The notes under the pieces are model-generated. The model worked only from the letters and a program-made list of their open reading frames with translations. It made no database searches and was not told the DNA's origin. A program made the translations under genes and the position numbers. A stretch of 64,000 nt of DNA from Intestinibaculum porci. Lineage in GTDB: Bacteria > Bacillota_I > Bacilli_A > Erysipelotrichales > Coprobacillaceae. Below are positions 43,967 to 51,113 of the stretch, piece after piece. The DNA lies in the NCBI RefSeq assembly GCF_003925875.1, contig NZ_AP019309.1, positions 2,232,001 through 2,296,000 of the forward strand, given 5' to 3'. Every line of letters starts with the position of its first letter. The stretch's first letter is position 1.

Positions 43967-44817
43967 AAACAGGCTTAGTCTTAGAAGGCGGCGCCATGCG
44001 TGGCCTCTTCACATGCGGGGTCATGGATGTGCTTTTAGAAAACCATATTCCCTTTGATGGCGCCATCGGCGTCTCTGCCGGAGCATGTTTTGGCGTCAAC
44101 TATAAATCCAAACAAATCGGCCGGGCGGTGCGCTATAATCTCGAATATATCGATGATGATCGTTATGGCTCCTGGTCTTCCCTTCTTCATACCGGCAATA
44201 TGTTTGATGCCCAGTTTTCTTACCATGATATGACCCACTTTCTTGATCCGCTTGATTTTGCGACGTTTCAAAAGAATCCGATGGCTTTTTACTGTGTCGC
44301 AACTGACATTGATACCGGCAAACCGGTTTATCATCAGCTGCATGATGCCTTGTATGATGATCTGGAATGGGTCCGGGCGGGCTCTTCGATGCCATTAGTC
44401 TCAAAACCCGTTGTCATTGAAGGGAAACGGCTGCTTGATGGCGGGATCGCTGATGCCATTCCCCTGCATTACTTTGAAAGCTTAGGCTATGATCGTAATG
44501 TCCTCATTTTAACGCAGCCGCGAGATTATGTGAAAGAGCGCAGTAAGCTGATGCCTTTGATTGCCCGCGCTTATAAAAACGAGATCCCTCTCGTTGAAGA
44601 TATGGAATCTCGTCATCATCGTTATAACCGTCTTACTCAGGAAATCTATGCGCGGGAAGAGGCTGGTGAACTGCTGGTCATTGCGCCAGAAAAACCGCTT
44701 CATATTCCTGCCAATACCAAAGCGCGCCGGGAACTCATTCGTGTTTATGAAGAGGGGCGCGTGGCGGCGAATAAACAGTTAGACGCGGTGCGTGCTTTTC
44801 TTAAAGAAAAGTCTTAA
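43963..44817 (+). CDS. Patatin-like phospholipase
   Basis: The gene encodes 284 residues. The oxyanion loop is LEGGAMRGLFTCGV, nucleophile Ser in GVSAG, and catalytic Asp in LLDGGIADAIP. The C-terminal helical region follows the YjjU type. It hydrolyses acyl esters of lipids in the cytoplasm or at the membrane. The substrate is unknown. The ATG overlaps the dehydrogenase stop. The 3' end overlaps the convergent esterase gene by 17 bp, with no terminator visible between them. Confidence 0.93.
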   Translation: MKTGLVLEGGAMRGLFTCGVMDVLLENHIPFDGAIGVSAGACFGVNYKSKQIGRAVRYNLEYIDDDRYGSWSSLLHTGNMFDAQFSYHDMTHFLDPLDFATFQKNPMAFYCVATDIDTGKPVYHQLHDALYDDLEWVRAGSSMPLVSKPVVIEGKRLLDGGIADAIPLHYFESLGYDRNVLILTQPRDYVKERSKLMPLIARAYKNEIPLVEDMESRHHRYNRLTQEIYAREEAGELLVIAPEKPLHIPANTKARRELIRVYEEGRVAANKQLDAVRAFLKEKS

Positions 44818-45646
44818 AATAGTTGCAGAGATCCTCATTGGCTCGCCAGCCGAGAGGATCTTTTATATTTAGGAAGAAACAGTGTAAAACATCTCTTTCC
44901 TTGCTCGTATAGTAATGAAACGTTGTAGGAATATGCTTGTCGATCAAAACATTTAAGAGCGCCTTAGCATCATTTCTTAAAAAGTCATCTTGACAGGTAA
45001 CTAAATGCACGGGCGGATAATCGCTATTGACATAAGACAAAATTTCCACTTCTTGAATGTCATGATCCCCTAACATGCAAGTGATTAGCTGCTTGCTTTG
45101 GTCATCCGCAAACATATAAGCGCCGCAGTTCAGGGATATTGCTTTGATCTTAATATCCTGATGAATAAAGGCAAACTGATTATGTGCCGGATTGGTGCGG
45201 GCATTGAGATAATCGCAAAGCAAATGGGCGCCAGCTGAATCACCGGCCATGAAAACATGATGTAAATCCAAGTGCAGCATCGCCGCATTTTTATAAAGAT
45301 AGTCCATGACTAAAGCCGTATCTTCTAAACTGGCCGGATAGGTATGTTCGGGCGCTAAGCGATAAGAAAAATTCACAACGGCAAAGCCGCGCCGCGCTAA
45401 GGACATGCAGTAATGCTGGTAACGGTCTTTATCACCATATACCCAGCCCCCGCCATGGACATGCACAATAACCGGATCAGGTGGGGTGATGTTTTGCGGT
45501 AAATAAAGATCTAAGACCTGCATAGGATCTTCCCCATAACGAATATCATCTAAGCGCGTAATATCACGCGGGGATGTCAGTCCTTCATCTCTTTTAGTAT
45601 CAATATCTCCAAAACGTTTACGAATCGTTTCCACTAAATTTGCCAT
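44801..45646 (-). CDS. Alpha/beta hydrolase (HSL-type esterase)
   Basis: The gene encodes 281 residues from the ATG at 45644-45646, with GAGAGGAGG upstream. The oxyanion-hole motif HVHGGGWVYGD and nucleophile elbow GDSAGAH are typical of hormone-sensitive-lipase-like esterases that cleave short acyl esters. The late catalytic His is probably in DVLHCFF. There is no signal peptide. It lies 19 bp after the T-tract of a structured RNA that may control it. Confidence 0.9.
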   Translation of the reverse strand: MANLVETIRKRFGDIDTKRDEGLTSPRDITRLDDIRYGEDPMQVLDLYLPQNITPPDPVIVHVHGGGWVYGDKDRYQHYCMSLARRGFAVVNFSYRLAPEHTYPASLEDTALVMDYLYKNAAMLHLDLHHVFMAGDSAGAHLLCDYLNARTNPAHNQFAFIHQDIKIKAISLNCGAYMFADDQSKQLITCMLGDHDIQEVEILSYVNSDYPPVHLVTCQDDFLRNDAKALLNVLIDKHIPTTFHYYTSKERDVLHCFFLNIKDPLGWRANEDLCNYFKTFL

Positions 45647-45664
45647 AATACCTCCTCTCAAAGC

Positions 45665-45872
45665 GCAAAAAAGATACTTCAGTGTTTGTTTGTCCAAGTG
45701 TCCTGACCACAAATCTCACGACTTTCACATCTCTTGGACTATTTTCCCTCAATCCTGCAAATATTCATTTTGGAGGATTATTCAAGCTTTACCTAGATAT
45801 TACCCTATTTGTTTGCTCGTCTTTTCACTTTTTTCCACCGAAGTATCTATTTACGAAGGTTCCCCTTCTACT
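45665..45872 (-). ncRNA. Candidate structured RNA closed by a 13-bp stem and T-tract
   Basis: A consensus promoter starts a transcript of about 205 nt. A short GAAGG/CCTTC hairpin (45855-45868) is followed by a perfect 13-bp pairing with one wobble (AGATACTTCGGTG/CACTGAAGTATCT; arms 45836-45848 and 45672-45684). That pairing encloses about 150 nt and runs straight into TTTTTT. Inside are AATCCT/AGGATT and GTCCAAG/CTTGGAC stems. A long closing stem plus T-tract fits 6S RNA or a terminator-controlled leader for the esterase. I could not match specific conserved bases of 6S, RNase P, SRP or known riboswitches. Confidence 0.6.
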
Positions 45873-45878
45873 AATTAT

Positions 45879-45907
45879 AATATAGCACTATCTGAAATCG
45901 CTTTCAA
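45879..45907 (-). promoter_or_regulatory. Promoter of the second structured RNA
   Basis: TTGAAA, a 17-bp spacer and TATATT on the minus strand, located just after the phosphatase stop codon. Confidence 0.82.
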
Positions 45908-45917
45908 GTGCTTTTTA

Positions 45918-46463
45918 TTATTTTTCATCCGGATATGTAAATTTTAAAATTTCACAGTTTTTTATGCCATAAGAGGCAAAATCTTCGTTGCTCATATTAT
46001 AAAAATAAGAGCGCACCATACGCGAAATGCCATTATGTGCAACAAGTAAAACTGTCTCATTACGCTTTTTACAGTCATCTAAGACATTATAAATGCGCTG
46101 CGCTAGTTGCAGCATCGTCTCCCCGCCGTCAAAAGAATAAACGAAATGGCTTTTGGCTTCATCAAAATCTTCACTATGGCGCGGCATTGATTCAAAGCGG
46201 CCAAAGTTCTGTTCTTTAAGGCGCGGCTCTTCAATCGCCGGAATACCGGTGATTTTCGCAATTTCTAAAGCCGTATGTTTGGCTCTTGATAAAGGCGAAT
46301 AGAGAATCAGATCAATAGGTAGTTGTTTCGCTTTGATTTTCTCTCCTAATTCTCTCGCCTGCGCGTAGCCTTGCGGCGTTAAATCAATATCAGTTGCTCC
46401 ACAGATTTTGTTCTCGACATTCCAAAAGGTCTGTCCATGTCTAGTAAAATAAATATCTTTCAT
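45918..46463 (-). CDS. Histidine phosphatase family protein (phosphoglycerate mutase-like)
   Basis: The gene encodes 181 residues. The catalytic RHG motif lies at 8-10 (FTRHGQTFWN), second conserved Arg in YSPLSRAKHTA, and second His in LLVAHNGISR. Family members are cofactor-independent acid or sugar-phosphate phosphatases. The IscB element ends at or next to its start codon. The sequence upstream (TATATATCA) has no ribosome site, so the insertion has probably removed its own. It is likely poorly expressed unless the element supplies translation. Confidence 0.9.
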   Translation of the reverse strand: MKDIYFTRHGQTFWNVENKICGATDIDLTPQGYAQARELGEKIKAKQLPIDLILYSPLSRAKHTALEIAKITGIPAIEEPRLKEQNFGRFESMPRHSEDFDEAKSHFVYSFDGGETMLQLAQRIYNVLDDCKKRNETVLLVAHNGISRMVRSYFYNMSNEDFASYGIKNCEILKFTYPDEK

Positions 46464-46487
46464 TGATATATAGGCACAAAGATACCT

Positions 46488-46501
46488 GCGAATTCATTCG
46501 C
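46488..46501. repeat. IscB element right-end hairpin
   Basis: 5-bp stem with TGAA loop on the minus strand; shares the CCC...AGG context with the left-end hairpin. Confidence 0.8.
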
Positions 46502-46527
46502 GGGAGGAATTGTGCCATCCTCCTTCT

Positions 46528-47883
46528 CTATTTAACAGGCATATACCCACCTGCATGAATAATCTTCTCTACTTTCTTAACAGGCACTGACTTCTTCGCG
46601 TCTGTCACAACATATGTGCCTTTGTTATGAACGCCCTTTGCCCTATGCTTCTCTCCGCCAATAACAACAGTATCGCCAGGACGCAGTGTATAGTGGCTTC
46701 TTCTGATCACGCGTCTGCCTTTCGAAACTTTCCGCTCTCTGAATACGCGAAGGTTCTTCTCGGAGTGTCTTGACTCGCTTCTGGCTGTGCGTCCGCATGA
46801 CAGCTCTGCACCTTTCTTTGTCTTGCCGTCTCGCGCATCAACGTATTTTGCATCAAAGAATTTTTCAAGGATGCGGTTATTCCGTCTCAGCTTCTGAAAA
46901 TGCATAAAAGGCGTCCTGCGTCTTGGATAGAATTCTCCCATGGCGTAGGAGTCATTGGCATGCGACTTTTCAAGGTGTAGGACTCTTCTTGCCTCCTGCG
47001 TAGCAGCGCCATATGTCATGTGCCATTCTAAATCAGGGTGGGTGCTTTTCAGCGTTCTGAACATCTGCCATCTGACAGCGTTCATGAAGGCTGCGCCGTT
47101 AAACGTCTTCGTCCTAGGCTTCAGGTCGTACAGCTTTCCGCCCGGCTTGTGGTTTGCCGAAGTATGGCATTTTGTGCAGACGGTCAGCAGATTGCTCATG
47201 CGGTTCGTATGATCGCCTGTTTCGAAGCCGATATGATGCACTCTCAGAATAGCGCCTTCATCCGCGGTTTCCCCGCACACCTGGCATGTGTAATTATCAC
47301 GATAGAAAACGGCTTTTCTCAGCGTGTTCATGCCGTATCGCGGCCCCTTCTGATAATCATCGCCTTTAAGCACGGTGCCTGTTGCCTCAAACTCATGCAT
47401 GGCGTGGACGTCAAACGAGCCCATTTCAAACGTGGCTGAGACTATCGGCATGACCTCAAGGAACCGCTCAAAAATACGGATATGCTGATCACGGATGTTT
47501 CTCAGCGACGGCGCCAACCATCCTTCCTTTTTGGAAGCTGTCCGATTATCAAAACGGGGCTTTCTGTAGCGAAGCCTGTTTCTTCTTGCGCGGCGCATTT
47601 TCCGACGGTCATCGTGCCGCTTCTTCTCATCCTGAAGCATGTCAAATTGGCAGTCAAAATACTCGTGTTTTTCTGATTTGATGGATACACCAATATGTTT
47701 GTATCCCGTATCGCAGCAGTACTCGATCGGCTGCATATTCTCGCTTACGATTCTTGTAAGCATGATCGTGAACGGCTTATACTTAAAGATAACAGCCTTG
47801 CCGCTTTTCAGCAGCTTTCTTGCACGGTACTCGCTTGTCGGCATCAGCAGCTTTTTATCCGGCGCTACAACGCATACGCTCAT
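46528..47883 (-). CDS. iscB: IscB RNA-guided endonuclease (Cas9 ancestor family)
   Basis: The gene encodes 451 residues, intact. The N-terminal PLMP domain is at 1-50 (LLMPTSEYRARKLLKSGKA). RuvC-I has D58 in CDTGYKHIGVS. An Arg-rich bridge helix spans about 92-110. RuvC-II has E153 in TFEMGSFD. The HNH domain has zinc pairs C200/C203 and C236/C239 and H216-H217 in LRVHHI. RuvC-III has D311 in SHANDSYAMG. A basic C-terminal PAM/TAM-interacting-like region follows. All nuclease residues are present. IscB uses the omega RNA encoded just upstream of its start to nick or cut both DNA strands at guide-matched sites. An AAAGGAGG site precedes the ATG. Confidence 0.94.
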   Translation of the reverse strand: MSVCVVAPDKKLLMPTSEYRARKLLKSGKAVIFKYKPFTIMLTRIVSENMQPIEYCCDTGYKHIGVSIKSEKHEYFDCQFDMLQDEKKRHDDRRKMRRARRNRLRYRKPRFDNRTASKKEGWLAPSLRNIRDQHIRIFERFLEVMPIVSATFEMGSFDVHAMHEFEATGTVLKGDDYQKGPRYGMNTLRKAVFYRDNYTCQVCGETADEGAILRVHHIGFETGDHTNRMSNLLTVCTKCHTSANHKPGGKLYDLKPRTKTFNGAAFMNAVRWQMFRTLKSTHPDLEWHMTYGAATQEARRVLHLEKSHANDSYAMGEFYPRRRTPFMHFQKLRRNNRILEKFFDAKYVDARDGKTKKGAELSCGRTARSESRHSEKNLRVFRERKVSKGRRVIRRSHYTLRPGDTVVIGGEKHRAKGVHNKGTYVVTDAKKSVPVKKVEKIIHAGGYMPVK

Positions 47884-47934
47884 GGAAATTCCTCCTTTCC
47901 TGTAAAATAATAACGTTTGAATATATAAACTTAA

Positions 47935-48270
47935 TCAGCTGAGCTAAGATTGATGAATAAGTGTGCGCTTACGCACGCCTGCATACGCTTGCCAGAGGCA
48001 GTATATATGCAGCTTCTCCCTTTCGGGGTGGTTCCCATCGCCAAGGTTATCCGCAGTTGTGTATGACATGCACACTTCTCCTGCCCGTCAGAGATGTTTA
48101 ATGCATGTCCGCAGAGCGAGGGACGTGGGAAGAATCCCCTGGTGCCTGTATTTTTGCGGATAACGTAGTGCCTAAGGCACATTAGGCTAATCAGCTAGTA
48201 CGTATGTACCGACGCCAGTCTTAGGCCTGCGCGAGACAAGCCTGCAACTTCAGTCGCGGGTAGTTGACCC
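47935..48270 (-). ncRNA. Omega (HEARO) RNA of the IscB element
   Basis: This GC-rich non-coding stretch lies between the left end and iscB, the known position of omega RNA. It contains a perfect 10-bp long-range pairing (GTTATCCGCA/TGCGGATAAC; 48155-48164 with 48046-48055), a nested 8-bp pair GACATGCA/TGCATGTC, and hairpins GTGCC/GGCAC (48168-48181) and GTGCG/CGCAC. In characterised systems the guide lies 5' of this scaffold and is read from host DNA outside the left end, here the bases ending in GAAAGGAATCT(A) around 48271-48290. The exact 5' end is not visible. Confidence 0.82.
48244..48257. repeat. IscB element left-end hairpin
   Basis: 5-bp stem (one wobble) with TGAA loop on the minus strand, 13 bp inside the predicted left boundary. 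Confidence 0.8.
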
Positions 48271-48735
48271 TAGATTCCTTTCTTTTTCTCTTTTTAACAT
48301 TGTCTCGGTAATGATTTCATCGACTTCTTTATTGTTTAAAAAACGGGAAGCGAGATAACTGACGCCAATGACGATATGTTCTTTCTTACCAACATATGGC
48401 CATTTGATCGGTAAGGCTATCTCATACGAGTTGAGTAATGAGAGAATCTTAAGGTCAAGGGTTGGCTTCAGTTTGGCTTGCTTATCATTGAGATACTTGC
48501 CGCCTTTTAGCTTGTAGTAATCATAAAAATGGGTAAAGAGGGTTAGCACCCTGATCGCTCTTTCAACGGGATCTTTCCCTTCGCCATCTTCTAAACCGTC
48601 GCGCTCTGTCATTACCTGAATCAGGCAGCGTTTGATGCTGCGGCTTAGTTTGGTATGATCGAGACTATGCTCTTCTTTTGTCACTTCGGGAATGAAGCTT
48701 TCCTGAAAAGAAGCCTCAAATAATACGTAATCCAT
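48250..48735 (-). CDS. Unknown protein whose last codons are replaced by the IscB element
   Basis: The gene encodes 161 residues from the ATG at 48733-48735, with AGGTGG upstream; an ATG five codons earlier has no site. It is helical and charged, with a Cys/aromatic core but no recognisable motif. The last six residues (GSTTRD) and the stop are encoded by the inserted element. Without it the frame would end ...KERNL-stop with the TGA overlapping the ATG of the histidine phosphatase. The protein is therefore nearly full length with a short foreign tail, and was probably co-translated with the phosphatase before insertion. Confidence 0.82.
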   Translation of the reverse strand: MDYVLFEASFQESFIPEVTKEEHSLDHTKLSRSIKRCLIQVMTERDGLEDGEGKDPVERAIRVLTLFTHFYDYYKLKGGKYLNDKQAKLKPTLDLKILSLLNSYEIALPIKWPYVGKKEHIVIGVSYLASRFLNNKEVDEIITETMLKREKERNLGSTTRD

Positions 48736-48750
48736 AAATTTCCACCTCAA

Positions 48751-49048
48751 ATGTATTTTACCATAAATAAAAAAGCATACAAAAAAAGATACATCCTATC
48801 TACTCGTATTACACTACCTTCTCATCCTTTAAGTTCCTTAAAATCGATCACCATTAACGTTTGATCGTGTGTTGAAGAAAGTCTTCATGCTTGTCTCTAT
48901 AAGATCGGGTTATAATACTTTCAGATTAGAACATATCTTTTCTTTGTGATGATTTATATTATCTAGAATTTTGGAATCTCCTTCTTTCTTTCTACAACCA
49001 TAGTATAGTACCAAATGGCATCGGTTTCAAGTAGGAATTTCCTAATTC
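48751..49048 (-). other. Intergenic region with a consensus promoter and no clear gene
   Basis: A minus-strand promoter (49002-49030) starts a transcript into about 230 bp with no convincing reading frame before the truncated gene. A ribosome site (AAGGAG) is followed 8-10 nt later by ATT CTA GAT AAT and an 18-codon frame without a normal start. The 11-mer TTCTAGATAAT is shared with the startless frame at 29588. A T-rich tract near 48780-48790 may end the transcript. It could be a small RNA or a long leader. Confidence 0.4.
49002..49030 (-). promoter_or_regulatory. Consensus promoter in the 48.8-49.0 kb intergenic region
   Basis: TTGAAA, a 17-bp spacer and TATACT on the minus strand. Confidence 0.8.
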
Positions 49049-49423
49049 TTAATATTTTATTAACGATATTATGCAAAAACCAGTCCACATCGCATACAAA
49101 GGCATTTCATCATAGAGAAAAGCGGTATAAGATGCGGGGATGACGCTTTGGATAAGATGCATATTGGCGGCGCATAAATAAACAAAAAGTGCAATATAGG
49201 CGAGGCAGAGCACTTTATGAATAATGTTATGAAAATACATGGTCATGCAGTGATAAAAGATCAAAGCAATAAGCAAATAAATCACACTGGTAATAACTAA
49301 AGTCGGATCACTGATGGTAATCTGGGATGTGATCAGCCCCAAATGATGAAACAAGTAGTTTTTCACATAAACCGTTAATAACGGGGCAATAATAAATGTC
49401 AGTAAATGTCCTTTATGTTCCAT
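49049..49423 (-). CDS. Small membrane protein of unknown function
   Basis: The gene encodes 124 residues with four hydrophobic helices (about 8-25, 42-60, 70-92, 105-122) separated by short loops and several His/Tyr residues. No motif links it to a family I recognise. It starts 8 bp after the dus stop codon with AGGAGG before the ATG, so it is in the dus operon. Confidence 0.75.
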   Translation of the reverse strand: MEHKGHLLTFIIAPLLTVYVKNYLFHHLGLITSQITISDPTLVITSVIYLLIALIFYHCMTMYFHNIIHKVLCLAYIALFVYLCAANMHLIQSVIPASYTAFLYDEMPLYAMWTGFCIISLIKY

Positions 49424-49431
49424 AGTTCCTC

Positions 49432-50403
49432 CTAACGAAAATGAATATCTCTTTTTTCTCGCGGATCGATCTCACTTACGGAAATAAAATAAGTGACGGC
49501 TGCTTTATAATCTTCCTCCGTGCGGGCTTTGAGAATCTTTTTAAGGTCTTTCTTTTCAAAGATAAATAATGACTGTAAATAAAACCACAGTTCTTTCATC
49601 TTCATTAAGGTATTACGCACGCCATCGATGCGTACCTTATACAAATCAAAAAGTTCCATCAGAAAAGCTAAGAGCACCTCTTTATCAATCACTTCACCGG
49701 TTTGGATCTGATGCACTAAATCCGGATCCGCGATTAAACCGCGTCCCATCATCACCGCTTTGACCTGAGGGAACTGCGCATGAAACTGTTTATATGAATA
49801 GACATCTAAGATATTGCCGTTATAGACAATCTCATGATTGGATTCCTGCAGCGCTAAAGCAAAGTCATCAAGATGCACAGGCTTTTTATAATAGTCCTTT
49901 GTGCAGCGAGGATGAATAATCAGCTCACTAAGAGGATATTTATTGTAGAGATGCATGAGTTCTCTGGTATGTGAGGTATCTTCAATGCCTAAGCGCGTTT
50001 TAATGGAAAGCGACATCCCTTGTGGCATCATTTTAAACGTACGATCAAGCATTTCATCTAAGGCATTGAGATCCCCTAACATCCCTGAACCGCGTCTTTT
50101 GGTAACTACGGTTGGCGAAGGACAGCCTAAATTCAGATTCACTTCATGATAGCCTAAGCGCTGGCATTCAGCAATCGCCCATATCAGCGCATCCGCATTA
50201 TTGGCTAAAATCTGCGGTACGACATAGAGGCCTTGATTATGATCAAAGCAAATGTCGCGTTTTTCATTATTTTTAAGCCGTAAGTTTTGGGTTGCTACAA
50301 TAAACGGCGTATAGTATTTATCAATATGATCAAAGTATTTATGAACCGTATTACGATACGTATAGGTCGTAATACCTTCCATCGGTGCTAAGTAAAATTT
50401 CAT
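49432..50403 (-). CDS. dus: tRNA-dihydrouridine synthase
   Basis: The gene encodes 323 residues, an FMN-dependent TIM barrel. It starts with LAPMEGITTYTYR, has the catalytic Cys in NLGCPSPTVVTKRRGSGML, SIKTRLG, IIHPRCTKDYY, and the phosphate-binding VMMGRGLIADP. A C-terminal helical tRNA-binding domain follows. It reduces uridine to dihydrouridine in tRNA. The family subtype (DusA/B/C) is not resolved; it resembles the Firmicute DusB-like group. AGGAGG precedes the ATG. Confidence 0.93.
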   Translation of the reverse strand: MKFYLAPMEGITTYTYRNTVHKYFDHIDKYYTPFIVATQNLRLKNNEKRDICFDHNQGLYVVPQILANNADALIWAIAECQRLGYHEVNLNLGCPSPTVVTKRRGSGMLGDLNALDEMLDRTFKMMPQGMSLSIKTRLGIEDTSHTRELMHLYNKYPLSELIIHPRCTKDYYKKPVHLDDFALALQESNHEIVYNGNILDVYSYKQFHAQFPQVKAVMMGRGLIADPDLVHQIQTGEVIDKEVLLAFLMELFDLYKVRIDGVRNTLMKMKELWFYLQSLFIFEKKDLKKILKARTEEDYKAAVTYFISVSEIDPREKRDIHFR

Positions 50404-50433
50404 AGTTCCTCCTATGGCCGTTATTTTATCATA

Positions 50434-50604
50434 TTACGAAGTATATGGAAGCATGATTTTTAACGTCCTCATGACCATGAACATCACTAACAGCTCATCA
50501 AAAGTTTGTTTCGAATCAATCACTGTCATATTCATCTTGAGGTCCTCAGCAATCTGCTCTTTGGTCTTTTCATCTAAAGCATGATACATTTCCATGACGT
50601 TCAA
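50434..50604 (-). CDS. Small acidic protein, unknown (TTG or internal ATG start)
   Basis: The frame has 57 codons including the stop. A ribosome site AGAGGTGAG precedes a TTG at 50602-50604 by 5 nt and an ATG three codons later (50593-50595). The translation is helical and Met-rich (MEMYHALDEKTKEQIAEDL, then TFDELLVMFMVMRTLK), suggesting an amphipathic small protein. It sits alone between the PsiE-like gene and dus. No family recognised. Codon usage looks like its neighbours. Confidence 0.55.
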   Translation of the reverse strand: MNVMEMYHALDEKTKEQIAEDLKMNMTVIDSKQTFDELLVMFMVMRTLKIMLPYTS

Positions 50605-50662
50605 TTTGTCTCACCTCTAGGTAAGCTTATCATAAAAAAGAAAATCTCTTTTTTGTAAAGTG

Positions 50663-50692
50663 CAAATAAACTCCGCAAATGCGGAGTTTATT
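50663..50692 (-). terminator. Terminator of the PsiE-like gene
   Basis: A 12-bp stem (AATAAACTCCGC/GCGGAGTTTATT, 4-nt loop) overlaps the stop codon and ends in TTTATTT on the minus strand. Confidence 0.85.
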
Positions 50693-51104
50693 GTTGATGT
50701 TCATATTTTTCTTCATCAGAGATGAAATCATCTGGTAAAAGCAGATACTTACGTACGGCAAAGAGAACAGCCAAAGCTAAGATACTGATTGCTAACGAGA
50801 CCGTATTGGCATGATCCACGATCAAGCCACGGGCAATGGCGAAAATCAGCACTTCAATGACATTCTCCATCGAATGCTTTACAAGCATACGAATAAATTC
50901 AACTAAGATAATCAGATTGAAACAGTAAGAAAGAATCTCATGGACCCCGGAAGTAAGCAGCTTGTTATTAATAAGATGCGGAATATCGAGAATCAGATAG
51001 ATCGCCGCAATAAAGACCGTCACCGCTAAGATTGTGGAAATAAAGAATTCCATATAAAACGTTAAACGAATCAGGACTTTATCAATACTATTGCATTTTT
51101 TCAT
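50688..51104 (-). CDS. PsiE-like (phosphate-starvation-inducible family) membrane protein
   Basis: The gene encodes 138 residues with four TM helices. The loop RMLVKHSMENVIEVLIFAIARGLIVD is typical of the PsiE family, in which a conserved Arg/Glu core lies between helices 2 and 4. Function in the family is unknown. It follows the polyamine transporter by 9 bp, so it is likely the last gene of that operon, and a terminator follows. Confidence 0.82.
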   Translation of the reverse strand: MKKCNSIDKVLIRLTFYMEFFISTILAVTVFIAAIYLILDIPHLINNKLLTSGVHEILSYCFNLIILVEFIRMLVKHSMENVIEVLIFAIARGLIVDHANTVSLAISILALAVLFAVRKYLLLPDDFISDEEKYEHQQ

Positions 51105-51113
51105 AAGGACCTC

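Larger units (their letters stand above)
46463..48270 (-). mobile_element. IscB (HEARO-type) transposon without its own transposase
   Basis: The element is about 1808 bp on the minus strand and carries only iscB and its upstream RNA. Matching subterminal hairpins occur at 48244-48257 (left, GCGAC-TGAA-GTTGC) and 46488-46501 (right, GCGAA-TGAA-TTCGC), each with the flanks CCC and AGG. The right end reads TCAA. Removing 46463 or 46464 to 48270 restores an ATGA overlap between the two interrupted genes. No target duplication is seen, as expected for IS605-like insertion. It must be mobilised by a TnpA supplied from elsewhere. Confidence 0.85.

Noticed and set aside
47931-48182. Short frame of 83 codons upstream of iscB
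   Set aside because: The region folds as omega RNA and the frame cuts across its stems. No ribosome site.
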